Assembly: GCA_937949555.1 (NCBI GenBank)
Contig: CALEDV010000036.1
Location: 1-64,000 of the forward strand
Source of the DNA: an uncultured bacterium
Lineage (GTDB): Bacteria; Nitrospirota; Thermodesulfovibrionia; Thermodesulfovibrionales; Dissulfurispiraceae
Reading direction: 5' to 3'
DNA length: 64,000 nucleotides
The notes beneath the pieces are model-generated. The model had not been told where the DNA came from. It did not search any database and was given only the letters and a program-made list of their open reading frames with translations. A program made the position numbers and the translations under genes. Every line of letters begins with the position of its first letter. The first letter of the stretch is position 1. Of the stretch, positions 1 through 10,265 are shown one piece after another.

Positions 1-276
1 TCTCTTTCCTTCAGAAGCTCTGTTTTGACAGTTCTAATGCTCCTTACGCTACAGCAGTAAAACTCACCCTTGGGGTTCAAACAACTACTGCTGTTTAACG
101 CTTCAGTCGCAAAGAACTGTTGCCAAAACATCGCTATTCACTTCAGAGACCCATCCTTACCGCTGGATTTGGGTATTTAATCAGTCCTTTGTAAAAAACC
201 CCACCAAAGCCTGAAAGACTTATAGCGCTAAAAAACCACAATCTCCTTATTTTTTATATGTCTCTGTATAAACCTT
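1..276. other. non-coding left edge, no gene recognised
   Basis: No convincing reading frame is visible. The only structure is a dyad: ACAGCAGT at 51-58 and its complement ACTGCTGT at 87-94, enclosing a loop of about 28 bases. A short open frame from the window edge to about position 101 could be the tail of a gene that starts outside, but its residues match nothing I recognise. Confidence 0.3.
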
Positions 277-480
277 AAATTGCCGATAGGAGTAAGAGGG
301 TGTGCTGAAAGGGCTTTATTGCCACACCCTTTTACGAGACCTCTGGACCTTCACAGACAATGCCAAACTAATCACCCCTTGGTGACTGAATGACCTATGG
401 CCCTTTTTAATAAACCCTGTGGCAGTATAAAGGCTTTCAGACATGCCCTCTTGCTCCTACAGTTTTCTATCGGCAATTTA
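277..480 (+). repeat. ~200-bp foldback element, copy A
   Basis: The ends are a perfect 14-bp terminal inverted repeat, TAAATTGCCGATAG at the left and its complement at the right. Just inside lies a longer imperfect inverted repeat around AAAGGGCTTTATTGC. The interior is non-coding. Two related copies lie at 1529-1745 and (inverted) 16591-16792. Small size, paired termini and no coding potential fit a MITE-like element or a structured intergenic repeat. I cannot see a clear target-site duplication. Confidence 0.75.
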
Positions 481-561
481 GGGACCCTAATTGGTAATTG
501 TAATACCCTGTAGAATTTGTGTAGATTATATGCTCCTTTAAAATTGTGAGGATCTGTTTTA

Positions 562-1398
562 GTGAAACCAGTACAGATAAAGAGGCTTTTAGACAGGCTT
601 TATGAGGATTACAACTATCAGGAACGGATCTATTTCGACCCCGTCGAGTTTCCCCATAGATACAAAAATACACAGGATATTGAGGTGGTATCCTTTATAT
701 CCACTTGCCTTGCCTATGGCCAGGTGTCTGTTTTTAAAGGGGTATTAGAGAGGATATTCTCAAAGATGGGCGCAAGTCCCTATGATTTCTTGACCTCCTT
801 TGATGTACATAAGCATGGTGGTTTGTTTAGGGGTATTAAATATAGGTTCAACACCAATGATGATATCCTCGGTCTCTTAAACACCCTTGCTATTGTATTG
901 AGAAGGCATGGTTCTTTAAGAAGGTCCTTCCTCTTAGGATTTAGTAACCAGCACGAAAACACTATACCTGCCCTCTCTGTCTTTGTGGATACATTGCTTT
1001 CTATAAACACCACTGATGTCTATGGATCAAACCTTAAGCCAGCAGGATACACACAGTTTTTTCCAAGACCCTCTGCTGGGAGCCCCTGTAAGAGGATGAA
1101 CCTATTGCTAAGGTGGATGGTGCGTGAGGGCAACACCGACTTTGGTTTGTGGTCTGAGGTCCCTAAGGATAGGCTGCTCATCCCCCTTGACACGCACATT
1201 GCGAGGATAAGTAGATGTATTGGGCTTACCAGAAGGGCAACGGCAGATCTGAAGATGGCAATAGAGATTACAGAGACCCTCAGGGGGTTTGACCCTGAAG
1301 ACCCAGTAAAATATGACTTTGCCCTCTGCCATCAGGGTATATCGAGGCTATGCTCACCTAATAACTGCAAAGGCTGTTACCTTAAGAGGAGTTTATGA
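562..1398 (+). CDS. TIGR02757 / DUF2400 family protein
   Basis: A 278-residue protein of the TIGR02757 (DUF2400) family, whose biochemical function is not established. Recognisable family features are an early FISTCLAYGQV stretch (about residues 44-54), the motif PLDTHIARISRCIGLTRR near residue 208, and a C-terminal DPEDPVKYDFALCHQGISR block followed by a Cys-rich end (CSPNNCKGC) that could bind metal. The start is GTG, preceded by a GTGAGGA ribosome site. The length is normal for the family. It stands alone between direct copies A and B of the foldback element and is not obviously in an operon. Confidence 0.85.
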   Translation: MKPVQIKRLLDRLYEDYNYQERIYFDPVEFPHRYKNTQDIEVVSFISTCLAYGQVSVFKGVLERIFSKMGASPYDFLTSFDVHKHGGLFRGIKYRFNTNDDILGLLNTLAIVLRRHGSLRRSFLLGFSNQHENTIPALSVFVDTLLSINTTDVYGSNLKPAGYTQFFPRPSAGSPCKRMNLLLRWMVREGNTDFGLWSEVPKDRLLIPLDTHIARISRCIGLTRRATADLKMAIEITETLRGFDPEDPVKYDFALCHQGISRLCSPNNCKGCYLKRSL

Positions 1399-1528
1399 GA
1401 GATATCCTGATTTGAAATGTCTAAGCTATAAAGGGTCTTAGTGAAGGCAAAGTCTTTGAAATGTTCGAATCTGGGTATCGCTAAAGCCTTTTGTCTTCCC
1501 TGCTATTTGGTGGCAATCTTTGGTTTCA

Positions 1529-1745
1529 AAATTGCCGATAGGAAAAAGGTGGGTATGCCGAGAAAGGGCTTTATTGCGACACCTCCTTGTAAGACCTCTT
1601 GCCCTCTAAAGACAATGCAGAGGTATTAACCTTTGGGTAACTTGAAGCAACCTGAAGACGAGGGCCCTCTTTAGATAATCTTGTCGCATTATAAAGGCTT
1701 TGAGGCATACCCCCTTTCTTTGTTATAAATTCCTGAGGGCAATTT
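1529..1745 (+). repeat. ~200-bp foldback element, copy B
   Basis: Same orientation as copy A, on the other side of the DUF2400 gene. It starts AAATTGCCGATAGG and ends with a diverged partner, CCTGAGGGCAATTTT. A strong inner inverted repeat pairs the segment around GGGTATGCC..AAAGGGCTTTAT with one around AAAGGCTTTGAGGCATACCC. The preceding stretch 1399-1528 holds nothing recognisable; the open frame at 1441-1629 runs into the repeat and is not a gene. Confidence 0.75.
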
Positions 1746-1788
1746 TGGGTGGTGGGAGGGATTGCCTAAAAGTTTAAAATAAATATGT

Positions 1789-1794
1789 TATAAT
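1789..1794 (+). promoter_or_regulatory. probable -10 box of the response regulator-PilZ gene
   Basis: A consensus TATAAT lies 31 bases before the ATG at 1825, in an AT-rich stretch just after repeat copy B. The -35 region is weak (CTAAAA at 17-bp spacing), so only the -10 is supported. Confidence 0.4.
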
Positions 1795-1824
1795 CTTAAC
1801 CAAATCTTTTTATCAGGACAGCCA

Positions 1825-2598
1825 ATGGAAAACATAAACTTCCTTATTGTTGATGACTCTACTACGGTAAGAAAACTCGTTAAGAAGGTTATTGAGACCC
1901 GTTTTGGTTTTAATAGGATCCTGGAGGCCTCAAATGGCCAAGAGGCACTAAACATAATCAAGACCAAACAGGTTGACATTATTATATCTGACTGGGATAT
2001 GCCCAAGATGACCGGCGATGAGTTCCTCTATGAGATCAAAAACAACCCAAAGACCAAGCACATCCCCTTTATAATGATGACCACCCATGGTGAGAAAGAC
2101 TTTATTATAACAGCCATACAGTTAGGCGTCAGTCATTATCTGGTAAAGCCCTTTACCCCAGCAGAGTTAGAGGATTCTATAAGAAAGTCATGGAACATGG
2201 CCACAAAGCGTAGTGCACCACGCTTTGCCTCACTACCTCCTCACACAGCCCTCATAAGGGTTAATGAGAAGTTACAGATACCGGCATCGGTGGTTAATAT
2301 AAGTCGCACTGGTGTATTGTTGCGTGCCCCTTATCACCAAGAGATAGTGCTCTTTGGGTATTTCAATCTTTACATTAAGGCAGAAAAGAACGCAAAAAAA
2401 GAATACTGGCTCTTAGGCCCCCTCAATGGTAAGGTAGTTAGGCTTGAGGCAGAAAACAGCATTAGCGATGAAGCAAAAACTACCCTAATAGCCCAGTATT
2501 TTGACCCAAAACAGATCAACAAAGAGGCAGAAAAGACCTTTCTTGCCTTCTTAAAATGGCTCAATGAAAGGACCCCTGACTCCATCCCTGCTGAATAG
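1825..2598 (+). CDS. response regulator with C-terminal PilZ domain
   Basis: Residues 1-125 are a CheY-like receiver with the acidic pair D10-D11, phosphoacceptor D56, T86/T87 and K108. Residues about 127-245 read as a PilZ domain: the RxxxR arginine pair (R129, R133) and NxSxxG (N158-G163) are both present, so c-di-GMP binding is likely. The family couples a phosphorylation input to a c-di-GMP output, often for motility or surface behaviour. The kinase is unknown and no DNA-binding domain is visible. A diguanylate cyclase and an HD-GYP protein are encoded elsewhere in the window. The gene ends 8 bases before the next, so the two may be cotranscribed. Confidence 0.85.
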   Translation: MENINFLIVDDSTTVRKLVKKVIETRFGFNRILEASNGQEALNIIKTKQVDIIISDWDMPKMTGDEFLYEIKNNPKTKHIPFIMMTTHGEKDFIITAIQLGVSHYLVKPFTPAELEDSIRKSWNMATKRSAPRFASLPPHTALIRVNEKLQIPASVVNISRTGVLLRAPYHQEIVLFGYFNLYIKAEKNAKKEYWLLGPLNGKVVRLEAENSISDEAKTTLIAQYFDPKQINKEAEKTFLAFLKWLNERTPDSIPAE

Positions 2599-2606
2599 GA
2601 GAACTA

Positions 2607-3692
2607 TTGGACTTTATAGCTAAATGGATTGCCTGGGAGGTGACAAGGCGGTGTAACCTTCGTTGTATCCACTGCCGCTCCTCCTCAGAGCTCGAATCTA
2701 AAGGTCATCCCGATTTCACAACCCAAAGGGCCTTTGGCATAATTGACGATATTAGCGATTATGCCAAACCAGTAATGGTGCTCTCTGGAGGGGAGCCCCT
2801 CTTGAGGGAAGATATCTTTGAGATAGCCCGTTATGGCACAGAAAAAGGACTAAGGATGTGTCTTGCCACTAATGGGTCTTTGATAACTGAATCCATATGC
2901 GATGACATCAAGTCTGCGGGTATAAAGATCGTCTCCATGAGCCTTGATGGTTCTACCGAAGGGGTTCATGACAATTTTAGAAATCAGCAAGGCTCCTTTA
3001 GGTCTATAATAAAGGCATCCCAACTCTTTAAGAGTAAGGGCATTGAATTTATTATCAACTCATCCTTTACCAAGAGAAATCAAGAGGAGATACCAAAGGT
3101 CTATAGACTGGCAAAGGAATTAGGCGCCACTGCATGGTATCTGTTTATGATAGTACCTACAGGCAGGGCAGAGGAGATCATCAGTGAGTTGATATCAAAA
3201 GAGGACTACGATGGTATCTTAGACTGGCATTATCAAATGGAGAAGGACGAAAGAGACCTGCTTGTGCGCCCAACCTGTGCACCGCAATATTATAGAGTGG
3301 TTTTGCAAAGGTCCAGAGAAGAGGGTAATAAATTTGAGCGTAGGACATTGAAATTCTCCACTGGAGGGTCAAAGGGCTGCCTTGCAGGGCAATTGATATG
3401 TCTCATTAATGTAGACGGTGATGTCTATCCCTGTAGTTACTTCCCAAAGGCAGCAGGCAATATCTTTACAAAAAGCTTTAAGGAAATATGGGAACATTCT
3501 GAATTGTTTAAAGAAATGAGAGACTTTAAGTCCTACAAAGGGAGATGCGGTGTATGTGAATACCTCAATGTCTGTGGTGGTTGTAGGGCAAGGGCCTATG
3601 CCCTTAGGGGTGACTACTTAGAGGAAGAACCCTACTGTAGCTACGTCCCTAAGAGGTACAACCCCCCTGATGAGGGAAAAGAGGCAAGATGA
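2607..3692 (+). CDS. radical SAM/SPASM protein, AhbD/NirJ-like, heme-linked
   Basis: A 361-residue radical SAM enzyme. The N-terminal cluster motif is C16-x3-C20-x2-C23 inside [10 protein letters not shown], and a C-terminal SPASM-type domain carries CxYF and [16 protein letters not shown] cysteines for auxiliary clusters. The start [10 protein letters not shown] and the close link to hemE place it with the AhbD (heme b synthase) / NirJ family. AhbD decarboxylates the propionates of Fe-coproporphyrin III; that role is inferred here. The start is TTG with AGGAG four to six bases upstream. Its stop overlaps the hemE start (ATGA), indicating translational coupling. Confidence 0.8.
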   Translation: MDFIAKWIAWEVTRRCNLRCIHCRSSSELESKGHPDFTTQRAFGIIDDISDYAKPVMVLSGGEPLLREDIFEIARYGTEKGLRMCLATNGSLITESICDDIKSAGIKIVSMSLDGSTEGVHDNFRNQQGSFRSIIKASQLFKSKGIEFIINSSFTKRNQEEIPKVYRLAKELGATAWYLFMIVPTGRAEEIISELISKEDYDGILDWHYQMEKDERDLLVRPTCAPQYYRVVLQRSREEGNKFERRTLKFSTGGSKGCLAGQLICLINVDGDVYPCSYFPKAAGNIFTKSFKEIWEHSELFKEMRDFKSYKGRCGVCEYLNVCGGCRARAYALRGDYLEEEPYCSYVPKRYNPPDEGKEAR

Positions 3693-4726
3693 ACAGGACC
3701 TTTATAGATGCCTGTAAGGGGCAAGAGACGGATTATACACCCATTTGGATCATGCGTCAGGCAGGCAGGTACCTGCCTCAGTACCAGAAGATTAGGGAAA
3801 AGGTAGATTTCCTCACCCTCTGTAAGACCCCAGGGCTTGCGGCAGAGGTAACAATACAACCCCTCGATATCCTTGGTGTAGATGCAGCAATACTATTTTC
3901 AGATATCCTCATACCCTTAGAACCCATGGGTTTTGATCTTGAATTCTCTGAGAAGATAGGCCCTGTTATACACAACCCCATCAGGGACAGGGAGACCCTA
4001 TCATCTATCACAAGCTTTAATCCTGAGGCCGTCTCTTTTGTGGTTGATACAATAAAGATACTGAAGAGGTCAATCAAGGTGCCCCTCATTGGTTTTTCAG
4101 GGGCACCCTTTACCCTCGCTACCTATGTTATTGAAGGGGGGACATCAAAAAACTTCATCAACACTAAGGGGTTACTATACAGAGAGCACTCTTTATTTGA
4201 ACAGATAATGGAAGGGCTCACAGAGATGGTAAAGGACTACCTGCTGATGCAAATCAGGGCAGGGGTGGATGCAGTGCAGATCTTCGATACCTGGCTTGGC
4301 ATACTACCCCCAGAGGAGATATTATCCATTACTTCAAATTATGTTGCCTATCTAATTGAGGAGCTTAAGAAATATGCCGATATACCCATTATCTACTTTC
4401 CCTTCAATTGTGGTTCCTCACTGCATCTTTTAAGACAACTACCCATTGATGTCCTTGGCCTTGACTGGCGTATCGAACCATTAAGGGCCATAGAAATGAC
4501 TGGCAAGGACGTATCCATTCAGGGTAACCTCGACCCCTGTGTGTTATTTGGTTCAAGGGAGACGATCACCAAAAAGACCATAGAGATCCTCAGGTCTGCC
4601 AAAGGTGCAAGGGGGCATGTATTTAATTTAGGCCATGGTGTCTTGCCTGAGACGCCTGTAGATAATGTCAAGTTTTTAGTAGACACGGTTCACCAACTAA
4701 GTTCAAAGGAGAGGAGAGATGGTTAA
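3689..4726 (+). CDS. hemE: uroporphyrinogen decarboxylase
   Basis: A 345-residue, full-length HemE. The signature [12 protein letters not shown] near residue 22 binds the substrate carboxylates, and the family motif [17 protein letters not shown] follows near residue 135. It decarboxylates uroporphyrinogen III to coproporphyrinogen III in the cytoplasm. It overlaps the radical SAM gene upstream by 4 bases and purN downstream by 8. hemE plus an AhbD/NirJ-like gene is a recurrent pairing in anaerobes. Later heme genes (hemN, hemG, hemH) are not in the window. Confidence 0.95.
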   Translation: MNRTFIDACKGQETDYTPIWIMRQAGRYLPQYQKIREKVDFLTLCKTPGLAAEVTIQPLDILGVDAAILFSDILIPLEPMGFDLEFSEKIGPVIHNPIRDRETLSSITSFNPEAVSFVVDTIKILKRSIKVPLIGFSGAPFTLATYVIEGGTSKNFINTKGLLYREHSLFEQIMEGLTEMVKDYLLMQIRAGVDAVQIFDTWLGILPPEEILSITSNYVAYLIEELKKYADIPIIYFPFNCGSSLHLLRQLPIDVLGLDWRIEPLRAIEMTGKDVSIQGNLDPCVLFGSRETITKKTIEILRSAKGARGHVFNLGHGVLPETPVDNVKFLVDTVHQLSSKERRDG

Positions 4727-5372
4727 TCTTGGCGTGCTTGCCTCTGGAAGGGGTTCAAATTTTCAGTCAATTATAGACGCGATCGAAGAGGGCAGCCTAA
4801 GGGCAGACATAAAGGTACTCATCACAGACAAACCAGATGCCTTGGCAATAGATAGGGCAAAGAGGCATGGTATCAAACATATATACCTCAATCCTAAGGA
4901 ATATGACTCTAAGGACGCCTTTTTTGAGGCAATAACCGAGGTATTGCTCAATATGCAAGTTGAGTTAGTAATACTTGCTGGCTTTATGAGGATTGTTGGT
5001 AAGCCCCTCATTGACGCATTCCCATATAAGATAATGAATATCCACCCCGCACTTCTTCCCTCATTCCCGGGGCTACATGGTCAAAAAAAGGCAGTTCAGT
5101 ATGGTGTAAAGATTAGTGGCTGCACAGTGCATTTTGTAGACGAGGGTATTGACACAGGACCAGTTATAATACAGGCTGCCGTACCCGTAAGCGATGATGA
5201 TACAGAAGAGAGCTTGTCTGAGAGGATCCTTAGGCTTGAGCATAAGATATATCCCGAGGCCATCAGGCTATTTGAGCAAGGGAGATTATCCATCCAGGGC
5301 AGGACAGTAAAGATAAAGTCTCAAAGGGCTCAGGAGGCCTTTCTTATCAATCCACCTATTGAACTGCATTGA
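4719..5372 (+). CDS. purN: phosphoribosylglycinamide formyltransferase
   Basis: A 217-residue PurN that transfers formyl from 10-formyl-THF to GAR in purine synthesis. The N-terminal phosphate loop ASGRGSNFQ (8-16) is clear, and the catalytic triad is visible: N107, H109 (MNIHPALLPSFPG) and D145 (DEGIDTGPV). It overlaps hemE by 8 bases and rsmD by 4, so these unrelated housekeeping genes are probably read as one transcript. Confidence 0.95.
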   Translation: MVNLGVLASGRGSNFQSIIDAIEEGSLRADIKVLITDKPDALAIDRAKRHGIKHIYLNPKEYDSKDAFFEAITEVLLNMQVELVILAGFMRIVGKPLIDAFPYKIMNIHPALLPSFPGLHGQKKAVQYGVKISGCTVHFVDEGIDTGPVIIQAAVPVSDDDTEESLSERILRLEHKIYPEAIRLFEQGRLSIQGRTVKIKSQRAQEAFLINPPIELH

Positions 5373-5944
5373 AGATTACTGGGGGAGTCGATAAGGGTAG
5401 GACGATAAGGATAAAGCGATCCTATTTATCCGATAACCTTAGGCCTACCTCTCAGAAGGTAAGAAAGGCCTTATTTGACATATTACAAGATAGGATTATT
5501 GGGGCACTTTTCCTTGACCTTTTTTCAGGTACAGGGGCAATAGGGCTTGAGGCAATGAGTAGGGGTGCAAAGAGGGTGGTATTTGTAGAGCACAAGAGAC
5601 ATCTTATAAATAGCTTGAAATTTAATTTGCAACTCATTGACCAAAGGAACAATATCGAGATTTATCACGGAGATGTAACTGTGTACCTGAGGCATACAGA
5701 AGACCAGTTTGACATCGTATTTGCAGACCCACCCTATGAATACGATGGATATGAAGGATTGGTTGGGCTTGTCTCACAAAGGAACCTATTATCTAAGAAT
5801 GGCCTATTGGTTATCGAGCATTCCTCAAAGGTTAATATCAAAGATGTCACTGAGACCTTGTGCCTTAAGAAGGCCTATAGGTATGGCGATACAACCCTGA
5901 GTCTTTTCAGGCAAAGGGTAAGCGAAGGCTTAGCAGAAATATGA
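5369..5944 (+). CDS. rsmD: 16S rRNA (guanine-N2)-methyltransferase RsmD
   Basis: A 191-residue methyltransferase of the RsmD family, which modifies G966 of 16S rRNA. The SAM-binding loop is DLFSGTGAIGLEA and the catalytic motif is ADPPYE. The start is TTG, forming a TTGA overlap with the purN stop; MKITGGVDKGR from that codon matches the usual RsmD beginning, so it is preferred. RsmD is commonly followed by coaD, as here. Confidence 0.9.
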   Translation: MKITGGVDKGRTIRIKRSYLSDNLRPTSQKVRKALFDILQDRIIGALFLDLFSGTGAIGLEAMSRGAKRVVFVEHKRHLINSLKFNLQLIDQRNNIEIYHGDVTVYLRHTEDQFDIVFADPPYEYDGYEGLVGLVSQRNLLSKNGLLVIEHSSKVNIKDVTETLCLKKAYRYGDTTLSLFRQRVSEGLAEI

Positions 5945-6048
5945 TTATCCGCAATATAACCGCTGTTTGGGGATGGATTATATGTTGTGCATTCCTAATT
6001 AATTAAAGTGATATATTAAAAAGTCAATAGATTTTTTTAAGGAGTAAG

Positions 6049-6546
6049 ATGAAGACAGCCATATATCCTGGAACCTTTGACCCTATAACAATGGGGCATT
6101 TAGACCTATTAAAAAGGGGGCTACAGATCTTTGACAAAATGATTGTAGCAGTGGCCATCAATCCCAAAAAGAGTCCCCTTTTCAGCCTTCAGGAGCGTCT
6201 TGACCTTATTAAGGCATCTATCAGAGATTACGATATCCATAGGATCACCGTAGATGCATTAAGTGGTCTGGTCGTTGATTATGCCTCAGAACTAGGGAGT
6301 GTTGCCATATTAAGGGGCCTGAGGGCTGTATCGGACTTTGAGTTTGAACTACAGATGGCCCTTATGAACCGTAGGTTAAACAACAAGATAGAGACCGTAT
6401 TTATGATGCCCTCAGAGGAATATACCTTTCTGACCTCAACCATTGTTAAGGAGGTAGCCTACTTTGGTGGTTCAGTAAGAGCCTTAGTCCCTCCCATAGT
6501 TGAAGAGGCCCTAAGGATGAAGTTTAATGCCCCTCAGGGTCTCTGA
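6049..6546 (+). CDS. coaD: phosphopantetheine adenylyltransferase
   Basis: A 165-residue CoaD, catalysing 4'-phosphopantetheine + ATP to dephospho-CoA. The nucleotidyltransferase motif YPGTFDPITMGH (6-17) and the later STIVKE are intact, and the length is typical. A good ribosome site (AAGGAG) lies 5 bases before the ATG. A 104-base AT-rich gap separates it from rsmD and could hold its own promoter. Its 3' end overlaps that of convergent rarA by 23 bases. Confidence 0.95.
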   Translation: MKTAIYPGTFDPITMGHLDLLKRGLQIFDKMIVAVAINPKKSPLFSLQERLDLIKASIRDYDIHRITVDALSGLVVDYASELGSVAILRGLRAVSDFEFELQMALMNRRLNNKIETVFMMPSEEYTFLTSTIVKEVAYFGGSVRALVPPIVEEALRMKFNAPQGL

Positions 6547-7798
6547 GGTAGTATCTTTTTTTTGATACCAGATACTCCTGCTGCACATAGCCACCAAAGT
6601 CATGGGGGTATTTGTAGCCTTCTCCATAGCCCAACCCTTTTGCCTCCCTGTAGTGATTGTCCTTAAGGTGATCTGGCACATCGAGTGTCCTCTCTTCTTG
6701 CACATCTTTCAATGCATTTTCTATAGCCTGATATGAGGCATTGCACTTTTTTGCCAGGGCCACATAGATTGCAGCTTGAGCTAATATTATCCTGGCCTCG
6801 GGCATGCCAATGACCTCCACAGCCTTAAAGGCAGATGTGGCAACCACAAGGGCCATAGGGTCAGCATTACCAACATCCTCTGAGGCACATATCAGTATCC
6901 TACGGGATATAAATCTTGGGTCTTCCCCAGCATATAGCATCTTAGCAAGGTAATAAACCGTTGCATCGGGGTCAGAGCCTCGCATACTCTTAATGAAGGC
7001 CGATATATTATTGTAGTGGTCGTCTCCATCCTTATCATATCGGATAGATTTTTTTTGAATGACCTCTTTGACCCTTGTTAAATCTACATAAATCTTGTTT
7101 GCGCCTTCCTCTTCATTGATGGCTACGATAAACTCAAGGGTGTTCAGCGCCCGCCTTGCATCACCTTCTGCATTAAGAACCATGTATTGCACTGCATCAT
7201 CAGTAATTTCTATGTTTTTGGCCCCTAAACCCCTATCTCTATCAGCTAATGCCCTTTTGAGTATCAATAAGATGTCATCTTCAGAAAGGGGTTTAAATTC
7301 ATAAACTTGACTCCTTGATATCAAAGCCTTATTTACATAAAAAAAGGGGTTCTCCACAGTGGCAGCAATCAATTTGATATTGCCTTGCTCCACATCTGGC
7401 AAAAGGGCATCCTGTTGTAGTTTATTAAAACGATGGATCTCATCAATAAAGAGCAATGTCTTTCTGCCTGCTGATCTATCTTTTCTTGCTAAGTTTAAGG
7501 TCTTTTTTAATTCGTCAATGCCGACCGTTGCTGCATTCAACCCTTTGAAATCAGACCTTGTGCAATTTGCAATGATCCTTGCCAGGGCAGTCTTTCCTGT
7601 GCCAGAGGGTCCGAAGAGTATAATTGAGCTTATTACATCCTTATCGATAGCCCTTCTTAAGACCCCTCCCTCACCAAGTATATGCCTTTGCCCAACAAAC
7701 TCATCGATGGTTAATGGGCACATCCTGTGGGCGAGTGGGCTATCTTTGCTGCTTATAGTAGTAGGGTAGGGAGGTAACGGGTCAGCAAAGAGGGACAT
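6524..7798 (-). CDS. rarA: replication-associated recombination protein A (RarA/MgsA ATPase)
   Basis: A 424-residue clamp-loader-like AAA+ ATPase that acts at stalled forks. The features are Walker A FGPSGTGKTALAR, Walker B LLFIDEIHRFNK, the sensor region AATVENPFF, and the C-terminal MgsA region (GSDPDATVYYLAKML, ISRRILICASEDVGNADP). It starts immediately after the stop of the HD-GYP gene on the same strand, so the two are probably cotranscribed. Confidence 0.93.
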   Translation of the reverse strand: MSLFADPLPPYPTTISSKDSPLAHRMCPLTIDEFVGQRHILGEGGVLRRAIDKDVISSIILFGPSGTGKTALARIIANCTRSDFKGLNAATVGIDELKKTLNLARKDRSAGRKTLLFIDEIHRFNKLQQDALLPDVEQGNIKLIAATVENPFFYVNKALISRSQVYEFKPLSEDDILLILKRALADRDRGLGAKNIEITDDAVQYMVLNAEGDARRALNTLEFIVAINEEEGANKIYVDLTRVKEVIQKKSIRYDKDGDDHYNNISAFIKSMRGSDPDATVYYLAKMLYAGEDPRFISRRILICASEDVGNADPMALVVATSAFKAVEVIGMPEARIILAQAAIYVALAKKCNASYQAIENALKDVQEERTLDVPDHLKDNHYREAKGLGYGEGYKYPHDFGGYVQQEYLVSKKRYYLRDPEGH

Positions 7799-9037
7799 CT
7801 ATTTGATCTTGCCTAACATCTTAATGAACAACCTTAAGAGCTCAGGGTCATAGTCACCTGTGTCTTTGGCTATAATCTGAAGGGCGTAAAAGGGGGTAAA
7901 GGCTGGTTTATATGGCCGTTGGGTAGTGAGGGCATCATAGCAGTCTGCGATAGCAGTGATCCTTCCGAACAACTTAATATCCTTACCCGAGAGTTTGTGA
8001 GGATAACCTTTGCCTGTGAGTTTCTCATGATGTTGTATAAGGGGGATAATAGAATCCTCATGGATATCCTTGCGTTCTTTGATGATCTTTTCACCCTCTA
8101 TGACATGATTCTGAATAATCCTATACTCAATATTATCAAGTTTACCCTGTTTGTTAAGTACTTCATGGGGTATAGTACTCTTGCCAATGTCATGCAGCAT
8201 TGCCCCTGCACCAAGGTTCTCAACCTCGCTCCTCTTAAGACCTAATTCTACAGCAAGACCAATAGCGAGCACAGCAACATTGACACTATGGGTATAAGTA
8301 TAATAATCGTAATTTCTCAGAGAGAGCATATCATATATAGATTCCTTATTTTCAAGGATATTGTCGATCATATTATTAACAGCCTTTTGGGATTGCTTGA
8401 TAGCCTCTCCGCTGCGAGGGTCATCCAGTAGTTTCTTCATAAGTATTTTAGAGCTTTCCCTTAATGCTACTGATTTAAATTTGCTTTTTTCTACTCCAGT
8501 AGCAGTAGAAGCATGAAACAAACTGTTTATATATTGTTCATAAAGATCAATATCCGACTTCTTGATTACCAGGTCGCCCTCAACAAGCCTTATGTCGGGC
8601 AATACAGAAGGAGACTGTTCAGTAGCCTCAATGATGGTCTTTTGATCAAATTTGTTCATCAAGAAGATACTAAAGGGAACCTCAGTTCCTGGCAGCATAA
8701 GACTTTTATCTATTTGGTGGTGGGTATCTTTTACAAAGGAGTAATTCTTAAATAGGACTGGATTATCTAATACCGAATCCTTAGGAGACTCTTTTTTAGC
8801 CTTGTAAATCTCAAGGGCTTTTTGGTCTGTCTTGTGTATGTATATCTCATTGATACCCTTTGCCTTCAGGGTGTCCTTTGCAAAATTAGTATATATCGTT
8901 CCCTTGTTAAAAACCTGCTTTAAAATCCCCTTGTCCTTAACATAGACATCAAAGGGTAATCTGGTACCTGTTTTGATGGCATCAATAGACAATCCTATCT
9001 CAGCTCTCTCTCCAATGACCCTTGTGCTTATACCCAT
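7799..9037 (-). CDS. HD-GYP domain protein, probable c-di-GMP phosphodiesterase
   Basis: A 412-residue protein if started at the ATG at 9037. An N-terminal DUF3391-like region (about 13-165) precedes the HD-GYP domain (about 225-400), which keeps HD (282-283), HHEKLTGKGYP (336-346) and AIADCYDALT. Full HD-GYP motifs support hydrolysis of c-di-GMP. The open frame continues 40 residues further upstream, but that would overlap the divergent EamA gene and the added residues look like translated intergenic DNA. TGCTATAAT lies just before this ATG. A TTG about 15 codons inside, after GGAGAGAG, is an alternative start. Confidence 0.85.
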   Translation of the reverse strand: MGISTRVIGERAEIGLSIDAIKTGTRLPFDVYVKDKGILKQVFNKGTIYTNFAKDTLKAKGINEIYIHKTDQKALEIYKAKKESPKDSVLDNPVLFKNYSFVKDTHHQIDKSLMLPGTEVPFSIFLMNKFDQKTIIEATEQSPSVLPDIRLVEGDLVIKKSDIDLYEQYINSLFHASTATGVEKSKFKSVALRESSKILMKKLLDDPRSGEAIKQSQKAVNNMIDNILENKESIYDMLSLRNYDYYTYTHSVNVAVLAIGLAVELGLKRSEVENLGAGAMLHDIGKSTIPHEVLNKQGKLDNIEYRIIQNHVIEGEKIIKERKDIHEDSIIPLIQHHEKLTGKGYPHKLSGKDIKLFGRITAIADCYDALTTQRPYKPAFTPFYALQIIAKDTGDYDPELLRLFIKMLGKIK

Positions 9038-9083
9038 GATAGATATTATAGCAAAAAAATTTACTTTGAAGGTAATATATTTC

Positions 9084-9935
9084 ATGTTATATATACTTAT
9101 AGCCATGCTCTTGTGGAGTTCCCTCGGAATAATTATCAAATCCACCACCTTAGCCATAAAAGAACTAATATTTTATTCTAACCTTCTATCATCTTTTATT
9201 CTATTAACATACATTATATACATTGATTACAAGATGTTATGGCTTAAAACATCAGGATTATTTTTAATATTTCTTCTCTCCCTTGTCAGTTTATTTAACA
9301 CCTTTACTTTTTTTTATGCCTATAAACACACCACTGTTGCCTTAGCCGTCTTAACCCACTATACAGCACCGTTTTTTGTTGCAATCCTTGCCTCAATCTT
9401 TTTAAAGGAAAGGATAACCTTTAAAATAATAATATCTATAATATCTGCTACCGTTGGCATGTATTTAATCCTTGATATTAGCTTTGTAGAGCTCATAAGA
9501 CAGGTTGAGGAAAGAAACGAGCATACCCTTGGAATACTATCTGGATTAATGTCCGGGTTTTTTTATGGCCTTTTAATTGTATTGTATAAAAAGGTATTGC
9601 CAAGCATCAAGACTCTTCCATTAATTAGCCTTCAAAACCTTTTTATTACCCTTATGTTGCTTCCGATAGTTTCTATTCCCGTGAATCTCAAATTAACTTT
9701 GCCTGTTATACTGTTTATTGGTATAGTCCAATCAACGGCTGCCCCTTTAATATACCTTAAAGGCGTTAAGCAGGTTAGGGCAAACACTGCGGCAATCTTG
9801 GGTTATATTGAACCTCTATCGGCAATACTACTTGGCATTATTTTCCTTGGAGAGGCAGTAAAGTCTATGACTATAATAGGGGGACTATTGATATTAATCT
9901 CTGGACTTGTCTGTTCTTTCAACCAAAACAGATAA
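9084..9935 (+). CDS. EamA/DMT family transporter
   Basis: A 283-residue inner-membrane protein with about ten hydrophobic helices, typical of the drug/metabolite transporter superfamily with two EamA repeats. Family-like stretches are AYKHTTVALAVLTHYTAPFFVAILASIFLKE in the first half and ANTAAILGYIEPLSAILLGIIFLGE in the second; in both a conserved acidic residue closes the helix. The substrate is unknown. I choose the ATG at 9084 (AAGG 11 bases upstream); the longer open frame back to 8973 would overlap the divergent HD-GYP gene and lacks membrane character. Confidence 0.85.
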   Translation: MLYILIAMLLWSSLGIIIKSTTLAIKELIFYSNLLSSFILLTYIIYIDYKMLWLKTSGLFLIFLLSLVSLFNTFTFFYAYKHTTVALAVLTHYTAPFFVAILASIFLKERITFKIIISIISATVGMYLILDISFVELIRQVEERNEHTLGILSGLMSGFFYGLLIVLYKKVLPSIKTLPLISLQNLFITLMLLPIVSIPVNLKLTLPVILFIGIVQSTAAPLIYLKGVKQVRANTAAILGYIEPLSAILLGIIFLGEAVKSMTIIGGLLILISGLVCSFNQNR

Positions 9936-9946
9936 ATCTACCAACA

Positions 9947-10100
9947 TAAAATAGCCTTTTTTACGATAATTATTCCCATAATGATACTCTGATCCGATTT
10001 ATTAACCCAATTCGAAAAAAACTCTCTTTTAATAAAAACCACAGGAATTATTATTATTCTCCTATAAAATAGCCTGTTTTATGATAATTATTCCTATATA
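9947..10100. repeat. pair of 36-bp direct repeats between convergent genes
   Basis: TAAAATAGCCTTTTTTACGA.. at 9947-9982 recurs at 10065-10100 with about four changes, both ending GATAATTATTCC(C/T)ATA. They are 118 bases apart. The 330-base gap (9936-10265) between convergent eamA and mtaB is otherwise AT-rich and holds no gene. The function is unknown. Confidence 0.6.
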
Positions 10101-10265
10101 ATTTTACATAATACATCTTATCAGTCATTATGTTTAAACAGGTTCTGTTAAAAAGTTGTTACCAGATTGTAATTTTTGCTGCCTTAGGCTTTTTAATTAA
10201 AGGGGTTGTAAAAATTGTATAATAACTTGGCAGTTAGAAAAACATTAAATTCTAAACAGTTCATA